Source: Flavobacterium psychrophilum
GTDB lineage: Bacteria; Bacteroidota; Bacteroidia; Flavobacteriales; Flavobacteriaceae
DNA length: 49,791 bases
Assembly (NCBI GenBank): GCA_945879625.1
Contig: CAMCVA010000015.1
Location: 1-49,791 of the forward strand
Direction: 5' to 3'
The notes beneath the pieces are model-generated. The model was not told the origin of the DNA. It worked only from the letters and a program-made list of their open reading frames with translations, and searched no databases. Each line of letters begins with the position of its first letter. Position 1 is the stretch's first letter. Made by a program: the position numbers and the translations under genes. This document shows positions 1 to 8,157 of this stretch, one piece after another.

Positions 1-1229
1 TTCCCCTTCTCCTCAATCCACTTCGCCAAGTATTTGGTGCTTTGCAAACTGTGGTGCTGCAACACTGCGCCCATAAAATTAGATGCGCGGTGTGATTCCA
101 AGTGCTGGAGTAAGTAGTTAATCTGGTCAATAAAGGGCTGCTCAAATTGGTTTTTGTCAAAGCGAGAATTTACCAATTGCACACCATTTTGTTGGGATTC
201 TTTCCAATGTACTTCGTCTTGATACAGTTGCGCGGCAGCCTGAATAAATGCGTCATCATCATCCGTAACGATTCCATTCCAAGGCAAATCGCCGGGCATG
301 GATTCGGCACCGATGGATGAGGTGACCGAGGGTGTTCCATAACACATCGCTTCGAGTAATTTTCCTTTGGCACCAGCACCAAACGGAATGGGTGCCAATA
401 AAACCCTAGCATTTTGTATCACTTCTTGCGCCGATTCGGCTCTGCCCAAGACCAAAAATCGTTCGCTCGGTTTGTGCAATTCCAATGCTTTTTGCGGCGG
501 ATAGGCGCCGTATATTTTAAGGTTGGCCGTTGGGATTTGTTTGGATAATACCGGCCAAATGTGCTGCTTCAAATACAAAACCGTTTGCCAATTGGGCTCG
601 TGCAAAAAGTTTCCGATGAATACAAAATCACTTCGCTCCTCAAATTTGGGCCAAGTTGCTTGTGTTTCGGGTGTAATTGGCTCGGCCAAAAGGGGCAAAT
701 AAAACAGTAAATTTCGTTTTACACCATAGGTGTTTTGCAGCAAATCCAGCTCGAATTCCGAGATGATTAGCGAAAGATCGCAGCGCAACATACTTGCAAT
801 TTCGCGTTTGGCGGTATCTGAAAATAAATCGGAAGGCGTTAAATCTCGTTTTTGTTTGTAGGCTTCTTGTCTGGCCAATCGCAAACAGTGCAGGTCTTCG
901 GTATCTAAAATACGGAGGGTATTGGGGCACTGTTCGGCAACTCGCCAACCAAATTGTTCCTCGGTTACAAACCGATCAAAAAGGACTACTTGTGGATTGA
1001 GCGTTTGGATATAGGCATCAAAACTGCTGTCGTTGAGTAGAATTTCTTGGGTAAATACACCTTTTGAAATCAAATCATCCGAGTAGGGCGAAGGGCTGGC
1101 CGCCGAGGCAAAATGAATTTCCCAATTGTGTTTGGTAAACAACTCGATCAGGTGCAACAAATGCGTTCCCGCCGCCGATGACTGCGGCTCGGGCCAAACT
1201 AAACCGATGACTAGTAATTTGTTTTGCAC
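1..1229 (-). CDS. Glycosyltransferase, GT4/GT-B type, C-terminus cut by window edge
   Basis: An open minus-strand frame runs from a GTG at 1227-1229 to the window edge, giving 409 visible codons. It begins MQNKLLVIGLVWPEPQSSAA, the usual N-terminal beta strand and loop of a GT-B sugar transferase, with the GTG read as Met. In the C-terminal half are the strand FVFIGNFLHEPNW and the donor-site region FGAGAKGKLLEAMCYGTPSV followed by GAESM, the typical family 4 nucleotide-sugar motif with its conserved glutamate. It should transfer a sugar from an activated donor to a cell-surface glycan; donor and acceptor cannot be read. No ATG fits near the start, and a weak promoter-like TACCTTGC lies just upstream on the minus strand, so GTG is preferred. 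By comparison with the family the missing part is probably short. It is divergent from ileS and shares the 1230-1406 spacer with it. Confidence 0.85.
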   Translation of the reverse strand, partial: MQNKLLVIGLVWPEPQSSAAGTHLLHLIELFTKHNWEIHFASAASPSPYSDDLISKGVFTQEILLNDSSFDAYIQTLNPQVVLFDRFVTEEQFGWRVAEQCPNTLRILDTEDLHCLRLARQEAYKQKRDLTPSDLFSDTAKREIASMLRCDLSLIISEFELDLLQNTYGVKRNLLFYLPLLAEPITPETQATWPKFEERSDFVFIGNFLHEPNWQTVLYLKQHIWPVLSKQIPTANLKIYGAYPPQKALELHKPSERFLVLGRAESAQEVIQNARVLLAPIPFGAGAKGKLLEAMCYGTPSVTSSIGAESMPGDLPWNGIVTDDDDAFIQAAAQLYQDEVHWKESQQNGVQLVNSRFDKNQFEQPFIDQINYLLQHLESHRASNFMGAVLQHHSLQSTKYLAKWIEEKG

Positions 1230-1406
1230 ACAAAATTTATTTGCCGCAAGGTAGAAAGTTTTTAGTAGAGGACAGACGAAGAGATGAGAGATAAAAGACG
1301 GTTCTGAGAATGTTAACCGAAAACCGACAACTCAGAACCGACAACTGACAACCAAAAATCAACCAAAAATCCTTACTTTCGCACATTGATTTTAGAAAAC
1401 GGAATT
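1230..1406. other. Divergent spacer with degenerate word cluster and ileS promoter
   Basis: This spacer separates the glycosyltransferase from ileS. Positions 1311-1364 are made of near-repeats of the words CCGACAACT, CAGAACC and CAACCAAAAATC. The 18 bases GACAACCAAAAATCAACC at 1347-1364 recur exactly at 5963-5980 in front of mvaD. At 1374-1381 is TACTTTCG, one mismatch from the Bacteroidota -7 consensus TAnnTTTG, about 25 bases ahead of the preferred ileS start. No credible reading frame is present. Confidence 0.55.
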
Positions 1407-4400
1407 ATGAGTACTAAATTCTCCGAATACAAGGGCTTAGACCTGCCAACAGTGGCTTCAGAAATACTCGATTTTTGGAAAAAAGAACAGATTTTCGAGC
1501 AAAGTATAACTAGCCGCGAAGGCCATACCCCCTATGTGTTTTTTGAAGGACCGCCATCCGCCAACGGATTACCGGGCATTCACCACGTAATGGCGCGTGC
1601 GATTAAAGATATTTTTTGCCGCTACAAAACCCAAAAAGGATTTCAAGTAAAACGAAAAGCCGGCTGGGACACCCACGGTTTGCCTGTAGAATTAGGCACG
1701 GAGAAAGAATTAGGCATTACCAAAGAAGACATAGGCAAGACCATTTCGGTCGAAGAATACAACGAAGCGTGTAAAAAAACCGTGATGCGTTACACCGACG
1801 TGTGGAACGACCTCACCGAAAAAATGGGCTACTGGGTGGACATGAAAGATCCGTATGTAACCTACACGTCCAAATACATGGAAAGCGTGTGGTGGTTGTT
1901 GCAACAGATTTACCAAAAAGATTTGATGTACAAAGGCTACACCATTCAGCCGTATTCGCCCAAAGCGGGCACCGGATTGAGCTCGCACGAGGTGAACCAA
2001 CCGGGCAGTTACCGCGACGTTACCGACACCACGATAGTGGCACAATTTTTAGCCAAACCCGAAACTTTACCGGCTTTTTTACACGGATTTGGCCCCATTT
2101 ATTTCTTGGCTTGGACCACCACGCCTTGGACCTTGCCGAGTAACACCGCGCTCACCGTGGGCCCCAATATAGACTATGCTTTAGTGCGCACCTACAACCA
2201 ATATACGTTTGAACCCATTCAGGTGGTATTGGCCAAAAATTTGGTGAGCAAGCAATTCAGCAAACCGTATGTGGCGTGTGCCGATGAAGCCGATTTGGCC
2301 AACTACAACGCAGGCGATAAAACCATTCCGTATCAAGTGCTGACGAGTTTCGTGGGCAAAGATTTGGTAGGAATCCGCTACGAACAATTGTTGCCATTCG
2401 CCTTGCCTTACCAACATCCAGAAGATGCGTTCCGCGTAATTTCGGGTGATTTTGTAACCACCGAAGACGGAACCGGAATTGTGCACACTGCGCCAACTTT
2501 TGGTGCCGATGACGCCAAAGTAGCCAAAGAAGCCGTGCCCGAGGTACCGCCTTTGTTGGTGTTAGATTCCAACGGAAATCCCGTTCCTTTGGTTGATTTG
2601 CAAGGAAAATTCACCGCAAATATGGGTCAATACGCTGGCAAATATGTGAAAAACGAATACTACGAAGCCGATGATGCACCCGAGCGTTCGGTAGATGTAG
2701 AAATCGCCATCCAATTAAAAGAAGAAAATAAAGCCTTTAAGGTAGAGAAATACGTGCACAGCTACCCGCATTGCTGGCGCACCGACAAACCCATTTTGTA
2801 CTATCCGCTTGATTCTTGGTTCATTAAAGTAACCGAGATCAAAGACCGGATGTTTGAACTCAACGACAGCATCAATTGGAAACCCAAAGCGACCGGCGAA
2901 GGCCGATTTGGCAATTGGTTAAAAAACGCCAACGACTGGAACTTGTCACGTTCGCGCTACTGGGGAATTCCGTTGCCCATCTGGCGCACCGAAGACAAAA
3001 CCGAAGAAATACTCATTGGCTCAGTCGCCGAATTGGTGTCCGAAATTCAAAAATCGATGGCGGCTGGGTTGCAACAAACCAATCCGTTTGCCGGGTTTGA
3101 AGCAGGCAATATGAGCGAGGCCAATTATAATTTGGTCGATTTACACAAAAATGTGGTGGATGCCATTGTCTTGGTTTCTCCCTCTGGAAAACCGATGCAG
3201 CGCGAAGCCGATTTGATAGACGTGTGGTTTGATAGTGGCGCCATGCCTTATGCTCAATGGCATTATCCGTTTGAAAACAAGGATTTGATTGACGACAACA
3301 AAGCCTTCCCGGCTGATTTTATTGCCGAGGGAGTTGACCAAACCCGCGGCTGGTTTTATACGCTGCACGCCATTGGCACCTTGGTGTTTGATAAAATTGC
3401 TTATAAAAATGTGGTGTCCAACGGCTTAGTTTTAGACAAAAACGGCCAAAAAATGTCCAAGCGATTGGGCAATGCAGTTGATCCGTTTGAAACCCTGAAA
3501 GAATATGGCCCCGATGCGACGCGCTGGTACATGATTGCCAATGCCAATCCCTGGGACAATTTGAAATTTGATATTGAAGGCGTGGCCGAAGTGCGCCGCA
3601 AATTCTTTGGCACCTTATATAATACCTATTCGTTCTTTGCTTTGTATGCCAACATTGATGGATTCACCTATACCGAGGCCGAAATTCCACTCGAAGATCG
3701 TCCCGAAATTGACCAATGGATTATCTCGGAACTGCACAGCTTGATTCAAGAAGTTGATTTGGCTTACGCCGATTATGAGCCTACTAAGGCCGCTCGCGCT
3801 ATCTCGGAGTTTGTGCAAGAAAACTTGAGTAATTGGTACGTCCGTTTGTGTCGCAGACGATTTTGGAAAGGCGAGTATGCCCAAGACAAAATTGCGGCCT
3901 ACCAAACGCTGTATACCTGTTTGCTTACAGTGAGTAAATTGGGTGCGCCCATTGCTCCGTTTTTCATGGATCAACTTTACAGAGACTTAACACAGGCTAC
4001 ACATTCAAAGGAATTTGAGTCTGTACATTTGGCAAAATTTCCGAATCTGGTTGAAAACTTTGTTAATAAAAAGTTAGAGCGCAAAATGCAAAAAGCACAG
4101 ACCATTTCGTCCTTGGTTTTGTCCTTGCGCAAGAAGGAAATGATAAAGGTGCGTCAACCGCTGCAAAAGGTAATGATTCCAGTACTTGACGCCAATCAAC
4201 GCGAAGAAATTGAGGCCATTTCTGACCTCATAAAAGCCGAGGTAAACGTGAAAGAAATTGAATTGTTGGACGATGCATCGGGTGTTTTGGTGAAGCAAAT
4301 TAAACCCAATTTCAAGGCCTTAGGTCCGCGATTTGGAAAAGATATGGGATTGATTTCCAAAGAGATACAGTTGTTGTCGCCCGAACAAATTAACCAACTG

Positions 4401-4808
4401 GACCGCGACGGCGAGTTGGCTATTGTTATCTCGGGAAAACCAATAACTTTATCACTGGTTGAGGTTGAAATTTCTTCGCAAGACATCGAAGGTTGGTTGG
4501 TGGCTCACGCAGACGGCATCACGGTTGCGCTAGACATCACCCTTTCGGAAGGGTTGATTCAAGAAGGGATTGCACGGGAATTGGTCAATCGAATTCAAAA
4601 CATCAGAAAAGATTCTGGGTTTGAAGTAACTGATAAAATTCATCTTGTTTTGCAACAGAACGCGCAACTAGAAGCAGCGGTTCGGGCAAATGAAATGTAC
4701 ATCAAATCGGAAACATTAACCGAATCGATTCAGATGCAAGCCCAAGTAGAAGGCGGTGTCGAAATTGAATTTGACGAAATAAAAACAAGAATATTAATTA
4801 CAAAATAA
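1407..4808 (+). CDS. ileS: Isoleucyl-tRNA synthetase, type 2, with GXHH signature
   Basis: Class I aminoacyl-tRNA synthetase of 1133 residues that charges tRNA-Ile in the cytoplasm. The start chosen is ATG 1407 (MSTKFSEYKGLDL). An in-frame TTG at 1386 would add seven residues but lies only a few bases after the promoter-like TACTTTCG. Visible motifs are FEGPPSANGLPGIHH at residues 46-60 in the ATP site, GWDTHGLPVE, the CP1 editing insert, the WFDSGA segment and KMSKR at 682-686, followed by the anticodon-binding domain. The sequence resembles the eukaryote-like type 2 enzymes. The usual HXGH signature reads G57-I58-H59-H60, i.e. GXHH with the first and third positions exchanged. This swap has been reported for type 2 enzymes that are hyper-resistant to mupirocin. 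It heads a run with the DksA-like gene and lspA, 7 bases before the former. Confidence 0.97.
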   Translation: MSTKFSEYKGLDLPTVASEILDFWKKEQIFEQSITSREGHTPYVFFEGPPSANGLPGIHHVMARAIKDIFCRYKTQKGFQVKRKAGWDTHGLPVELGTEKELGITKEDIGKTISVEEYNEACKKTVMRYTDVWNDLTEKMGYWVDMKDPYVTYTSKYMESVWWLLQQIYQKDLMYKGYTIQPYSPKAGTGLSSHEVNQPGSYRDVTDTTIVAQFLAKPETLPAFLHGFGPIYFLAWTTTPWTLPSNTALTVGPNIDYALVRTYNQYTFEPIQVVLAKNLVSKQFSKPYVACADEADLANYNAGDKTIPYQVLTSFVGKDLVGIRYEQLLPFALPYQHPEDAFRVISGDFVTTEDGTGIVHTAPTFGADDAKVAKEAVPEVPPLLVLDSNGNPVPLVDLQGKFTANMGQYAGKYVKNEYYEADDAPERSVDVEIAIQLKEENKAFKVEKYVHSYPHCWRTDKPILYYPLDSWFIKVTEIKDRMFELNDSINWKPKATGEGRFGNWLKNANDWNLSRSRYWGIPLPIWRTEDKTEEILIGSVAELVSEIQKSMAAGLQQTNPFAGFEAGNMSEANYNLVDLHKNVVDAIVLVSPSGKPMQREADLIDVWFDSGAMPYAQWHYPFENKDLIDDNKAFPADFIAEGVDQTRGWFYTLHAIGTLVFDKIAYKNVVSNGLVLDKNGQKMSKRLGNAVDPFETLKEYGPDATRWYMIANANPWDNLKFDIEGVAEVRRKFFGTLYNTYSFFALYANIDGFTYTEAEIPLEDRPEIDQWIISELHSLIQEVDLAYADYEPTKAARAISEFVQENLSNWYVRLCRRRFWKGEYAQDKIAAYQTLYTCLLTVSKLGAPIAPFFMDQLYRDLTQATHSKEFESVHLAKFPNLVENFVNKKLERKMQKAQTISSLVLSLRKKEMIKVRQPLQKVMIPVLDANQREEIEAISDLIKAEVNVKEIELLDDASGVLVKQIKPNFKALGPRFGKDMGLISKEIQLLSPEQINQLDRDGELAIVISGKPITLSLVEVEISSQDIEGWLVAHADGITVALDITLSEGLIQEGIARELVNRIQNIRKDSGFEVTDKIHLVLQQNAQLEAAVRANEMYIKSETLTESIQMQAQVEGGVEIEFDEIKTRILITK

Positions 4809-4815
4809 TACGATT

Positions 4816-5196
4816 ATGGTAGATGAAATTGCCCGATACTCTGACGCCGATTTGGCAGAGTTCAAAGAGCTTATCCTTAAAAAAATACAAAAAGCACAAT
4901 CTGATTTAGATTTAATCAAAAGTGCGTATATGAATGATTTAAACAACGGAACAGACGATACGTCGCCTACATTCAAAGCGTTTGAAGAAGGTAGCGAAAC
5001 GATGTCAAAAGAAGCGAATTCGCAGTTGGCTATCCGCCAAGAAAAATTCATCCGCGATCTGAAAAATGCGCTTTTTAGAGTAGAGAATAAAACCTACGGC
5101 GTTTGCAAAGTATCTGGAAAATTGATCAGCAAAGAACGCCTATTGATTGTGCCACACGCCACCATGAGTATCGAGGCCAAAAACTTGCAACGCTAA
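4816..5196 (+). CDS. DksA/TraR-family protein lacking the zinc-finger cysteines
   Basis: A 126-residue protein with the layout of the DksA/TraR family: an N-terminal helical hairpin rich in charged residues (about 10-90) followed by the short finger segment YGVCKVSGKLISKERLLIVP. Members of the family bind RNA polymerase in its secondary channel and modulate transcription. Only one cysteine, C97, remains. The position of the second finger cysteine is G101, and the two C-terminal cysteines are replaced in the tail MSIEAKNLQ, so zinc binding by the usual C4 site is not expected. Such Cys-poor versions between ileS and lspA are familiar in flavobacteria. It starts 7 bases after ileS and ends before a strong terminator, so it is probably co-transcribed with ileS. 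Whether it works like DksA is not known from sequence. Confidence 0.85.
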   Translation: MVDEIARYSDADLAEFKELILKKIQKAQSDLDLIKSAYMNDLNNGTDDTSPTFKAFEEGSETMSKEANSQLAIRQEKFIRDLKNALFRVENKTYGVCKVSGKLISKERLLIVPHATMSIEAKNLQR

Positions 5197-5214
5197 GTTG
5201 ACTCACACAAAATT

Positions 5215-5240
5215 AACGCTCCAATCGGGGCGTTTTTTTT
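5215..5240 (+). terminator. Rho-independent terminator after the DksA-like gene
   Basis: The stem AACGCTCC (5215-5222) pairs with GGGGCGTT (5227-5234), with one T-G wobble and the loop AATC, and runs into a tract of eight T. It lies 18 bases after the DksA-like stop codon and separates ileS transcription from lspA. Confidence 0.85.
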
Positions 5241-5252
5241 AGAAAATAATAC

Positions 5253-5260
5253 TATTTTTG
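5253..5260 (+). promoter_or_regulatory. Promoter -7 element TATTTTTG for lspA
   Basis: TATTTTTG matches the Bacteroidota TAnnTTTG element exactly. It sits just after the terminator at 5215-5240 and 18 bases before ATG 5279, implying a very short leader. The TTG inside it could be misread as a start codon for lspA. No clear -33 TTTG is seen, because the region upstream is the terminator T-tract. Confidence 0.6.
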
Positions 5261-5278
5261 GCCCAACAAAACAATTCC

Positions 5279-5878
5279 ATGACCTTACGCAAAGCCTATT
5301 TATTGATATTCATCATCCTCTTGGTTGATCAGGTTTCTAAAATTTACATCAAAACCAATTTTGTGCTTGGCGAAGAACTAAACGTCTTTTCTTGGTTTAA
5401 AATTTTGTTTATCGAAAACGAAGGAATGGCTTGGGGGACCGAAATTCCGGGCTCCTATGGCAAATTAATTCTCACTTTATTCCGATTGGTTGCCGTGAGC
5501 GCCATTGGTTACTGGTTGTGGGATGCCTCGCGCAAAAACAGCTCTACCTATTTGATTGTTGCAATTGCTCTGATCTTGGCAGGCGCCTTTGGTAATATTA
5601 TCGACTCGGTGTTTTACGGCATTTGCTTTGATGACAGCCGTCAACACTTGGCCACCTTGTTTTCTAATCAACCCTACGGCACTTTATTTCACGGCAAAGT
5701 GGTGGATATGCTATATTTCCCGATTGTTGACACGCAATTTCCAGATTGGCTACCTCTGCTGGGCGGAAAACCCTTTAAATTCTTTAATGCCATTTTCAAT
5801 ATAGCCGACGTGGCCATCTCTACCGGTGTGGGTATTTTGATTGTGTTTAATAAAAAAGCTTTTCAACCAGCGACTTAG
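5279..5878 (+). CDS. lspA: Lipoprotein signal peptidase (signal peptidase II)
   Basis: Inner-membrane aspartic protease of 199 residues that removes signal peptides from diacylated prolipoproteins. It starts MTLRKAYLLIFIILLVDQ, the first membrane segment with the conserved D-Q. The two catalytic aspartates are visible in GAFGNIIDSVFYG and in FNIADVAIS. Four hydrophobic segments are evident. A TTG at 5258, seven codons earlier, keeps the frame open but belongs to the promoter element TATTTTTG, so ATG 5279 is preferred. As in other flavobacteria, a loop of about 50 residues with extra polar sequence separates the two catalytic aspartates. Several predicted lipoproteins in the window would be substrates. 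It follows the ileS/DksA-like genes but has its own promoter signal and lies behind a terminator. Confidence 0.95.
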   Translation: MTLRKAYLLIFIILLVDQVSKIYIKTNFVLGEELNVFSWFKILFIENEGMAWGTEIPGSYGKLILTLFRLVAVSAIGYWLWDASRKNSSTYLIVAIALILAGAFGNIIDSVFYGICFDDSRQHLATLFSNQPYGTLFHGKVVDMLYFPIVDTQFPDWLPLLGGKPFKFFNAIFNIADVAISTGVGILIVFNKKAFQPAT

Positions 5879-5981
5879 TATTTAGATTTTAGACGAATAG
5901 ATGAGAGACTGAATTTTCCAATCTTTAAATTTTTCAACTTTTAAATCCGCTAGACCAAAATAGACAACCAAAAATCAACCC

Positions 5982-7106
5982 ATGCGCAACGCCTCTGATT
6001 TCATTCCAACAGGAACTCCAGCTCTAGTGAGCAGCGGAAATTTTACTTGGACTGCCCCGAGCAACATCGCCTTGGTGAAATACTGGGGAAAATTGTCTCA
6101 TCAAAAAAATGAGTTGGGCCTGGACGATTCGCAAATTCCGGCCAATCCGTCGCTGAGTTTCACCTTAAAAAACTGCCATACTGTAACCAGCTTGCAGTTT
6201 AGTTTGCGCGAAAATACCGCAACACCTTTTTCGTTTGAGTTGCTTTTTGAAGGGCAGCCCAAACCCGAATTTCACCCTAAAATGGAGCAATTTTTTGCGC
6301 GGATTTCGCCCTATTGTCCTTACTTAAAAGACTATCATTTTAATATATCGTCTCACAACACCTTTCCACATAGTTCGGGAATTGCTTCCTCGGCTTCGGG
6401 CATGGCCGCTTTGGCCGTGAATATTATGAGCCTAGAACAAAAACTTTACCCCGAAATGTCGCAAGAATATGTGCAGCAAAAAGCTTCCTTTTTGGCTCGA
6501 TTAGGTTCGGGAAGTGCTTGCCGCAGCATTAAGGGCAGCGCAGTTGTTTGGGGCGAAACGCCCAGCATTGCAGGCAGTTCAAACCAATATGGGATCTCGT
6601 TTCCGGGTGAAATCCATCCGATTTTTCAAAACTACCAAGACACTATTTTGTTGGTAGACAAAGGAGAAAAACAGGTGTCAAGTACCGTGGGGCATGAGCT
6701 CATGCACGGACATCCTTTTGCCCAGAACCGCTTTGATCAAGCACACGAACATTTGGCGCAATTGAAGGACATTTTTGCTTCAGGCAATTTAGAGCAGTTT
6801 ATTGCCTTGGTAGAAAGCGAAGCCTTGACCTTGCATGCCATGATGATGTGTTCGCAGCCCTATTTTATCTTAATGAAACCCAATACGCTCGAGATTATTC
6901 AACGCATTTGGCAATTTAGAACCCGCACGAATACGCCCATTTGCTTTACGCTCGATGCCGGCGCCAATGTGCATGTGTTGTATCCGCATTCACATAAAGA
7001 AAGTTGTTTGCAATTTATTCAGGCTGAATTGATTGGCTTTTGCCAAAAGGAACAGTATATTTGTGACCAAATTGGAAATGGCGCGCAAATAATTGTTGAT
7101 TGCTGA
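5982..7106 (+). CDS. mvaD: Diphosphomevalonate decarboxylase
   Basis: GHMP-superfamily enzyme of 374 residues that decarboxylates mevalonate diphosphate to isopentenyl diphosphate using ATP, the last step of the mevalonate pathway. The N-terminal motif WTAPSNIALVKYWGK binds the substrate phosphates and is diagnostic of the family. The ATP loop is HSSGIASSASGMAALA, followed by RLGSGSACRS, which carries the family serine and arginine. The catalytic aspartate is expected in TLDAGANVHVLYP near the C-terminus. The ATG at 5982 directly follows an 18-base word, GACAACCAAAAATCAACC, that is also found before ileS; no ribosome-binding site is seen. The mevalonate kinase follows 102 bases downstream and mvaS lies about 30 kb away on the other strand. 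Phosphomevalonate decarboxylase activity is a less likely alternative. Confidence 0.93.
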   Translation: MRNASDFIPTGTPALVSSGNFTWTAPSNIALVKYWGKLSHQKNELGLDDSQIPANPSLSFTLKNCHTVTSLQFSLRENTATPFSFELLFEGQPKPEFHPKMEQFFARISPYCPYLKDYHFNISSHNTFPHSSGIASSASGMAALAVNIMSLEQKLYPEMSQEYVQQKASFLARLGSGSACRSIKGSAVVWGETPSIAGSSNQYGISFPGEIHPIFQNYQDTILLVDKGEKQVSSTVGHELMHGHPFAQNRFDQAHEHLAQLKDIFASGNLEQFIALVESEALTLHAMMMCSQPYFILMKPNTLEIIQRIWQFRTRTNTPICFTLDAGANVHVLYPHSHKESCLQFIQAELIGFCQKEQYICDQIGNGAQIIVDC

Positions 7107-7208
7107 ATTTTGAATTTTGATTTTTCCCGTGAATTTGGGATTGCATAGAGAACGATTATTAGAAGAACGAAAATTATTAATTATTCACTTTTAATTATTA
7201 ATTAAAAA

Positions 7209-8147
7209 ATGAAAGGTCCTTTATTTTATTCAAAGATTTTACTTTTTGGCGAATACGGCATAATCCGTGATTCCAAAGGGCTATCGATTCCATATAATTC
7301 CTATAATGGCGCATTGAAATCAGATGGCGCTCAAACCGCAGAGGCCCTGCATTCGAATGCCAATTTGGCCAAGTTTGCGGTCTATTTGCAGCAATTGCAA
7401 GCCGATCAACCTACTTTGGTTCAATTTGATTTGGCGGCCTTAAACGCCGAGATTGCCAACGGACTTTACTTTGATTCTAGCATTCCACAAGGCTATGGCG
7501 TGGGCAGTAGTGGCGCATTGGTAGCCGCGATTTACCACAAATATGCCTTTGATAAAATTACCGTTTTAGAAAATCTTACACGCGAAAAACTCTTGACCTT
7601 GAAAACGATTTTTGGTCAAATGGAATCCTTCTTCCACGGAAAAAGTTCGGGTTTAGATCCCTTAAATAGCTACTTGAGCATCCCAATTTTAATTCACTCC
7701 AAAGACAATTTAGAAGCTACCGGCATTCCTAGTCAGAGCATTTCGGGCAAAGGTGCCGTGTTTTTGTTGGATTCGGGGATTGTGGGCGAAACTGCTCCGA
7801 TGGTTACCTTGTTTATGGAAAACCTGAAAGACCAAGGCTTCCGCAAGATGCTTAAAAATAAATTTGTCAAATATACCGATGCCTGTGTAGAAAATTTCTT
7901 GGGCGGTGATTTGAAATCTTTGTTTACCAATACCAAAAAATTGTCTCAAGTGGTGTTGCAAAACTTCAAGCCCATGATTCCAGAACAATTTCATGGTTTA
8001 TGGCAAAAAGGACTTGACACCAATGATTACTACTTGAAACTCTGCGGATCGGGTGGTGGCGGCTACATTTTGGGCTTCACTGAAGATTTAGAAAAAGCAA
8101 AAATTGCACTCAAAGACTACAAATTAGAGGTGGTTTACCAATTCTAA
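7209..8147 (+). CDS. Mevalonate kinase-like GHMP kinase
   Basis: GHMP kinase of 312 residues that fits the mevalonate kinase position in the pathway: ATP-dependent phosphorylation of mevalonate in the cytoplasm. The start MKGPLFYSKILLFGEYGI carries the substrate-binding LLFGEY motif. The glycine-rich ATP loop is YGVGSSGALVAA at about residues 96-107. A KSSGLDPLNSY segment near 145 carries the third family motif, and LCGSGGGGYILGF near 278 is the C-terminal GHMP motif. Flavobacterial genomes usually list this gene only as a GHMP kinase, so phosphomevalonate kinase activity cannot be excluded from the sequence. It lies between mvaD (102 bases upstream) and the UbiA-type gene (10 bases downstream), so it is most likely in one transcript with the latter. 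Confidence 0.85.
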   Translation: MKGPLFYSKILLFGEYGIIRDSKGLSIPYNSYNGALKSDGAQTAEALHSNANLAKFAVYLQQLQADQPTLVQFDLAALNAEIANGLYFDSSIPQGYGVGSSGALVAAIYHKYAFDKITVLENLTREKLLTLKTIFGQMESFFHGKSSGLDPLNSYLSIPILIHSKDNLEATGIPSQSISGKGAVFLLDSGIVGETAPMVTLFMENLKDQGFRKMLKNKFVKYTDACVENFLGGDLKSLFTNTKKLSQVVLQNFKPMIPEQFHGLWQKGLDTNDYYLKLCGSGGGGYILGFTEDLEKAKIALKDYKLEVVYQF

Positions 8148-8157
8148 TTCTTCGTTT

